A DNA stretch of 35,917 nt, from positions 1 to 35,917 of the forward strand of contig CAYXBB010000019.1 of the NCBI GenBank assembly GCA_964463285.1, given 5' to 3'. Below the pieces are notes generated by a model, which had not been told where the DNA came from, did no database searches, and saw only the letters and a list, made by a program, of their open reading frames with translations. Positions 32,992 to 35,917 of the stretch are shown here, one piece after another; within the stretch, counting starts at the first letter, position 1, and each line of letters starts with the position of its first letter. The position numbers were made by a program, and so were the translations under genes. Source of the stretch: JAAZLS01 sp964463285. GTDB lineage: Bacteria > Bacillota > Dethiobacteria > DTU022.

Positions 32992-33726
32992 TTACTCTTT
33001 GAGAGCACTCAGGATAGAGCGCAACCTTTCGCGATAGCCTGCATTCTCAATTACGGTTCCAGTGACAATTATATCCGCCCCGGCCTGCCGGACCCGGCGG
33101 GCGTCGATGGCGGTGCGGATACCCCCTCCTACAATCAGCGGAATGGATATCTCTCGCTTGACCGCCCGGATCATCCCGGCTGGAATCGGCTGAGCGGCGC
33201 CGTTGCCAGCTTCCAGGTAGACATAATCCATGCCCATAAACTCGGCAGTTAAAGCATATTCCATGGCCTTCCAAAAATTTTCACGGGAAATGAGATCCGC
33301 TTCCACTACCTCCCCAAGCTTCATTCCCGGCTCCACCAGAATGTAGCCTACAGAGATAAGCTCCAGGTTAAATCTTTTTAGAAGCATAGCCACCCGTGAG
33401 TTGCCCCCGGTAATAAACTGGGGATTACGGGAATTAAGCAGGCTTAGGAATAAAAAGGCATCGAAATTAAAGCAAAGGGCCTCGGTGGCGGCAGGAAAAA
33501 ATATAACCGGAATATTAGCCCGTTGTTTGACGATTTCCACAGTTTCCATCAAACCACGCTGGGTAACACCGCAGGATCCCCCAATAAAAATCAGATCACT
33601 GCCCACCTCCTGGGCTGTTTCCGCCAAACGGCCGGCAGCTTCAGGGAGTTGGCGCACCGGATCAATCAAAGTTATATGGACTGCGCCCTGATGTAGTTTA
33701 TTTCTTAAATATTCTTTAACTTTCAT
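32992..33726 (-). CDS. Prenylglyceryl phosphate synthase (GGGP synthase family)
   Basis: A 244-residue TIM-barrel enzyme that joins a polyprenyl diphosphate to glycerol 1-phosphate by an ether bond. Marks: HITLIDPVRQ (17-26), FIGGSCG (47-53) on the phosphate side, YVYLEAGNGAAQPIP (about 163-177), and VGGGIRTA and IIVTGTVIE at the C-terminus. The LIDP and YLEAGNG segments recall archaeal geranylgeranylglyceryl phosphate synthases more than the Bacillus PcrB type (LDPxK), so chain length is open. The frame starts at a TTG (33741), but ATG at 33726 follows GAGGAA by nine bases. It has its own promoter. Confidence 0.85.
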   Translation of the reverse strand: MKVKEYLRNKLHQGAVHITLIDPVRQLPEAAGRLAETAQEVGSDLIFIGGSCGVTQRGLMETVEIVKQRANIPVIFFPAATEALCFNFDAFLFLSLLNSRNPQFITGGNSRVAMLLKRFNLELISVGYILVEPGMKLGEVVEADLISRENFWKAMEYALTAEFMGMDYVYLEAGNGAAQPIPAGMIRAVKREISIPLIVGGGIRTAIDARRVRQAGADIIVTGTVIENAGYRERLRSILSALKE

Positions 33727-33760
33727 TCCCCGGTTCCTCAAGTTCTTATTCGGTAAGTTA

Positions 33761-33789
33761 ATTATAAATAAAACCGATCAGTTTGACAA
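33761..33789 (-). promoter_or_regulatory. Promoter of the GGGP synthase gene
   Basis: On the reverse strand TTGTCA (33789-33784) and TATAAT (33766-33761) are 17 bases apart, a near-consensus pair about 35 bases upstream of the ATG. Confidence 0.75.
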
Positions 33790-33955
33790 CAGCTAAGATT
33801 TACCGGTTTTGTCATTAAGGCTTAAGCAAACTGAATTATATGCCGATCCTTAATATTTTTTAGATATTAAAGCCTCCTTCCCGGTTCCGGCAGTATTACA
33901 GGTGCCTTGGACCGGGAAAAGAGGCGTGAGATATTTCCCGGGAAATAATGTCGTT

Positions 33956-33990
33956 AAAAAGGCAGTTTTGATTGCTGCTGTAAAACTGCC
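33956..33990 (-). terminator. Intrinsic terminator of the rplM-rpsI operon
   Basis: Reverse strand: GGCAGTTTT and AAAACTGCC (33961-33969 / 33982-33990) form a perfect nine-base stem, followed by TTTTT. It lies 33 bases beyond the rpsI stop. Confidence 0.88.
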
Positions 33991-34022
33991 CTAGCAAAAA
34001 TTCTATTAGGTTCTCCCTGTGA

Positions 34023-34415
34023 TTAACGCTTGGAAAATTGTGGTGCCCGTCGGGCCTTCTTTAATCCGTATTTTTTGCGCTCTTTCATTCGGGGATCACG
34101 GGTCAGGCAACCGCTTTTTTTAAGCTGTGGACGGTATGAAATGTCGGTATTAACCAGCGCCCGGGCAATGCCGTGACGAATCGCTCCCGCCTGCCCGGTA
34201 AAACCTCCTCCGGTTACCCGGACGATAATATTAAACCGGTTTAGAGTCCCGGTTAATTCCAAGGGCTGACGAACTATCATCCTCAGCGTTTCCAATCCAA
34301 AATAATCATCTACCGGGCGGCCGTTGATGATAATCCGTCCTTCACCTGGAACCAAGCGTACCCTAGCCACTGATTCCTTTCGTCGCCCGGTGGCAAAATA
34401 TTGGACTACACTCAA
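34023..34415 (-). CDS. rpsI: 30S ribosomal protein S9
   Basis: Ribosomal protein S9, whose C-terminal tail reaches the P-site tRNA. The product shows YFATGRRKESVARVRL, GRIIINGRPVDDYF, TGQAGAIRHGIARAL and the invariant tail ending KARRAPQFSKR. The open frame reaches 34457, overlapping rplM, but a TTG at 34415 follows AAGGAGG by seven bases and gives the exact standard length of 130 residues, so the TTG is taken as the start. It lies 17 bases after rplM in the classic two-gene operon. Confidence 0.97.
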   Translation of the reverse strand: MSVVQYFATGRRKESVARVRLVPGEGRIIINGRPVDDYFGLETLRMIVRQPLELTGTLNRFNIIVRVTGGGFTGQAGAIRHGIARALVNTDISYRPQLKKSGCLTRDPRMKERKKYGLKKARRAPQFSKR

Positions 34416-34432
34416 GGTAGGGCCTCCTTTCA

Positions 34433-34876
34433 TTATTTCTGCGGACCCTCTTCCCAAACCACAGGTTGCTGAGCCTGATGAGGATGCTGGTTGCCGCGGT
34501 ATATTCTAAGTTTTTTTAGCATGGCCCGGCCCAAGCGGTTATTGGGCAACATCCGCTTAACAGCTAAATAGATTGCACGCTCGGGTCGGTTGGCCAAAAG
34601 ATCAGCGTAACTCACCTGCTTGATCCCCCCGGGATACCCGGTATGGTAGTAATATATTTTCTGTTGTCGTTTGTTACCGGTTAACACTACCTTTTCAGCA
34701 TTAATGATCACCACATGATCACCGGTGTCTAGATGGGGGGTGAAGATGGGTTTATGTTTTCCCCTCAACAAACAGGCCGCTTGCACCGCCAGTCGCCCCA
34801 AAGGACGGCTCGAGGCATCCAGCAGATGCCAGCAGCGTTTAATCTGGTGGGGTTTTGCCATATAGGTGCTCTGCAT
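34433..34876 (-). CDS. rplM: 50S ribosomal protein L13
   Basis: Early-assembly protein of the large ribosomal subunit. Family marks: WHLLDASSRPLGRLAVQAA, GDHVVIINAEKVVLTGNK, YYYHTGYPGG, RMLPNNRLGRAMLKKLRIY. The frame is open to 34912, but the ATG at 34876 has AAGGAGAGAG upstream and gives 147 residues with the usual N-terminus. First gene of the rplM-rpsI operon. A near-consensus promoter lies about 45 bases upstream. Confidence 0.97.
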   Translation of the reverse strand: MQSTYMAKPHQIKRCWHLLDASSRPLGRLAVQAACLLRGKHKPIFTPHLDTGDHVVIINAEKVVLTGNKRQQKIYYYHTGYPGGIKQVSYADLLANRPERAIYLAVKRMLPNNRLGRAMLKKLRIYRGNQHPHQAQQPVVWEEGPQK

Positions 34877-34919
34877 CTTTCTCTCTCCTTCAACTTCAGT
34901 GCCAAAGGCCACAGATAGT

Positions 34920-34948
34920 ATTTTAATCTATGGCCGGTAGCCTGTCAA
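34920..34948 (-). promoter_or_regulatory. Promoter of the rplM-rpsI operon
   Basis: Reverse strand TTGACA (34948-34943), a 17-base spacer and TAAAAT (34925-34920). The predicted leader is only about 35 bases, too short for a structured L13 leader. Confidence 0.8.
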
Positions 34949-35059
34949 GAATAGGTTCCAAGCCTGTGACTGTTCACGACCGGCAGGACGGGCACTTGGT
35001 TCTATAAATTGTTTAGAAAGAACCCAATTTGCCCTTGTAAGAAAACAACCGGCGGAAAG

Positions 35060-35803
35060 CTAATACTCCACCCTTACCAGGCAGAGTCCCTGAGGGGGAG
35101 CGGCCGGGCCGACAGCCCGGGGATTTATTCCCGCCAGAGCTTCTCTAAGATTTTCAGGCTGAAGTTTTCCCCGGCCTAACCGGATAAGACTTCCTACCAT
35201 TAACCTTACCATTTTATACAGAAATCCATCTCCTTCAAAAACAAGTCGAAGCATTTGATCACCGGGTAGATCTTCTACCGAGATCCGGTAGATAGTTCTC
35301 ACTGCTGAACCGGTGGAACTCCCCCGAGCCCGAAAGGCCGAAAAATCATGCATGCCTACAAACCGGGTGCTGCCTTTAGATATCGCTTCTACATTTAAAC
35401 CGCGAGGGCAGTACCAAGTGTAGCGCCGTTTCATTATCTGGGGATAGGGAGCCCGGTCTATAGTATAGCTGTATACCTTTTTGCGCGCACTAAACCGGGC
35501 ATGAAATCCGGGTGGTCTTTCTTCGGCCTCCCATACTACTATCTCCGGCGGCAGAAACGAATTTAAAGCCAATGGTAATCTTTCAATCGTAATGGGAAAA
35601 GGGGCCTGGTAACTAACCACCTGCCCTAGGGCATGGACCCCGGCATCGGTCCGGCCAGCGCCCGCTACTCTTAAGGGTTGTTTGTAAATCCGCCCTAAGG
35701 CCTTTTCCAACATCCCCTGTACAGTGGGAATTCCGCCGGCCTGAATTTGAAAACCGGAAAAGTTGGTACCATCGTAGCTTATTCTTAAACAAATATTTAG
35801 CAC
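35060..35803 (-). CDS. truA: tRNA pseudouridine(38-40) synthase TruA
   Basis: Converts uridines 38-40 of the tRNA anticodon arm to pseudouridine. The catalytic Asp is in GRTDAGVHALGQV (about residue 52); ISYDGTNFSGFQIQ at the N-terminus, KVYSYTI, and FLYKMVRLMVGSLIRLG near the C-terminus are family marks. The frame is open to 35896, but the GTG at 35803 follows GGAGG by seven bases and gives MLNICLRISYDGTNF, 247 residues, the normal size. The upstream extension would pass through an intergenic repeat. It precedes rplM on the same strand, a common order in Firmicutes, but rplM has its own promoter. Confidence 0.96.
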   Translation of the reverse strand: MLNICLRISYDGTNFSGFQIQAGGIPTVQGMLEKALGRIYKQPLRVAGAGRTDAGVHALGQVVSYQAPFPITIERLPLALNSFLPPEIVVWEAEERPPGFHARFSARKKVYSYTIDRAPYPQIMKRRYTWYCPRGLNVEAISKGSTRFVGMHDFSAFRARGSSTGSAVRTIYRISVEDLPGDQMLRLVFEGDGFLYKMVRLMVGSLIRLGRGKLQPENLREALAGINPRAVGPAAPPQGLCLVRVEY

Positions 35804-35863
35804 GACCCTTCCTCCACATTTTACTTGCTCAGCAACACTCCGCAGGGGCAGCCCAGCTAATTT

Positions 35864-35894
35864 GGGCGGGGATGGAACCACTTCGGCCCCTACC
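35864..35894. repeat. GC-rich intergenic repeat copy upstream of truA
   Basis: GGGCGGGGATGGAACCACTTC followed by GGCCCCTACCACC (one copy) resembles the copy at 32917-32948 in its GGGGATGGAACC and GCCCCTAC blocks. It lies between the true truA start and the window edge, where no other gene is seen. Confidence 0.5.
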
Positions 35895-35917
35895 ACCGCC
35901 TTACAGGGTAGCTCCTT

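Overview
The window reads as a chromosomal segment of a Gram-positive anaerobe, most likely a clostridial Firmicute of the Peptococcaceae/Thermoanaerobacterales kind. The reasons are strong purine-rich ribosome binding sites with frequent GTG and TTG starts, a cdaA-ybbR-glmM-glmS cluster, a LysM protein of spore-coat style, riboswitch-controlled operons, and gene products typical of anaerobes (radical SAM enzymes, molybdenum cofactor synthesis). This placement is an inference from gene content; no rRNA or tRNA gene is visible. There is no insertion sequence, phage or CRISPR array.

Left part (1-8.7 kb): a 5'-truncated aconitase, acpS (reverse), a cold shock protein, a nitroreductase (reverse), a 577-base noncoding stretch, a three-LysM protein, a YchF-like GTPase, threonine synthase (reverse) and a class II fructose-bisphosphate aldolase (reverse).

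Thiamine region (8.9-14.3 kb): a TPP riboswitch with an attached intrinsic terminator controls a four-gene operon, made of a small thiamine-binding protein and a ThiX/ThiY/ThiZ-like ABC importer. A cation:proton antiporter and thiamine pyrophosphokinase follow on the other strand. The kinase would turn imported or salvaged thiamine into TPP, the ligand of the riboswitch.

Central part (14.3-26.2 kb): a class II aldolase (probably started at a CTG codon), then a long set of reverse-strand genes. In transcription order these are AmrB-AmrA fusion, AmrS radical SAM enzyme, sodium:alanine symporter, cdaA, ybbR/cdaR, glmM, glmS, purC-like, a phosphoglycolate phosphatase and an MtnX-like phosphatase. 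The cda-glm block links c-di-AMP synthesis to cell-wall precursor (glucosamine-phosphate) supply. The AmmeMemoRadiSam genes belong to a widespread system of unknown function.

Molybdenum cofactor operon (26.4-32.8 kb): a clear promoter, a Moco riboswitch and an intrinsic terminator precede moeA, a second moeA fused to a periplasmic-binding-protein-like domain, moaA, a mobB-moaC fusion and a MOSC-mogA fusion. This is a compact, fusion-rich, ligand-regulated pathway. MoaD, MoaE, MobA and molybdate transporters are not in the window.

Right end (32.8-35.9 kb): a GGGP-synthase family protein (prenylglyceryl phosphate ether-lipid chemistry) with its own promoter, then rplM-rpsI with a near-consensus promoter and a terminator, and truA. 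Short GC-rich repeats flank this region. Many annotated starts were moved to codons preceded by a well-placed ribosome binding site; these choices are explained in the entries.
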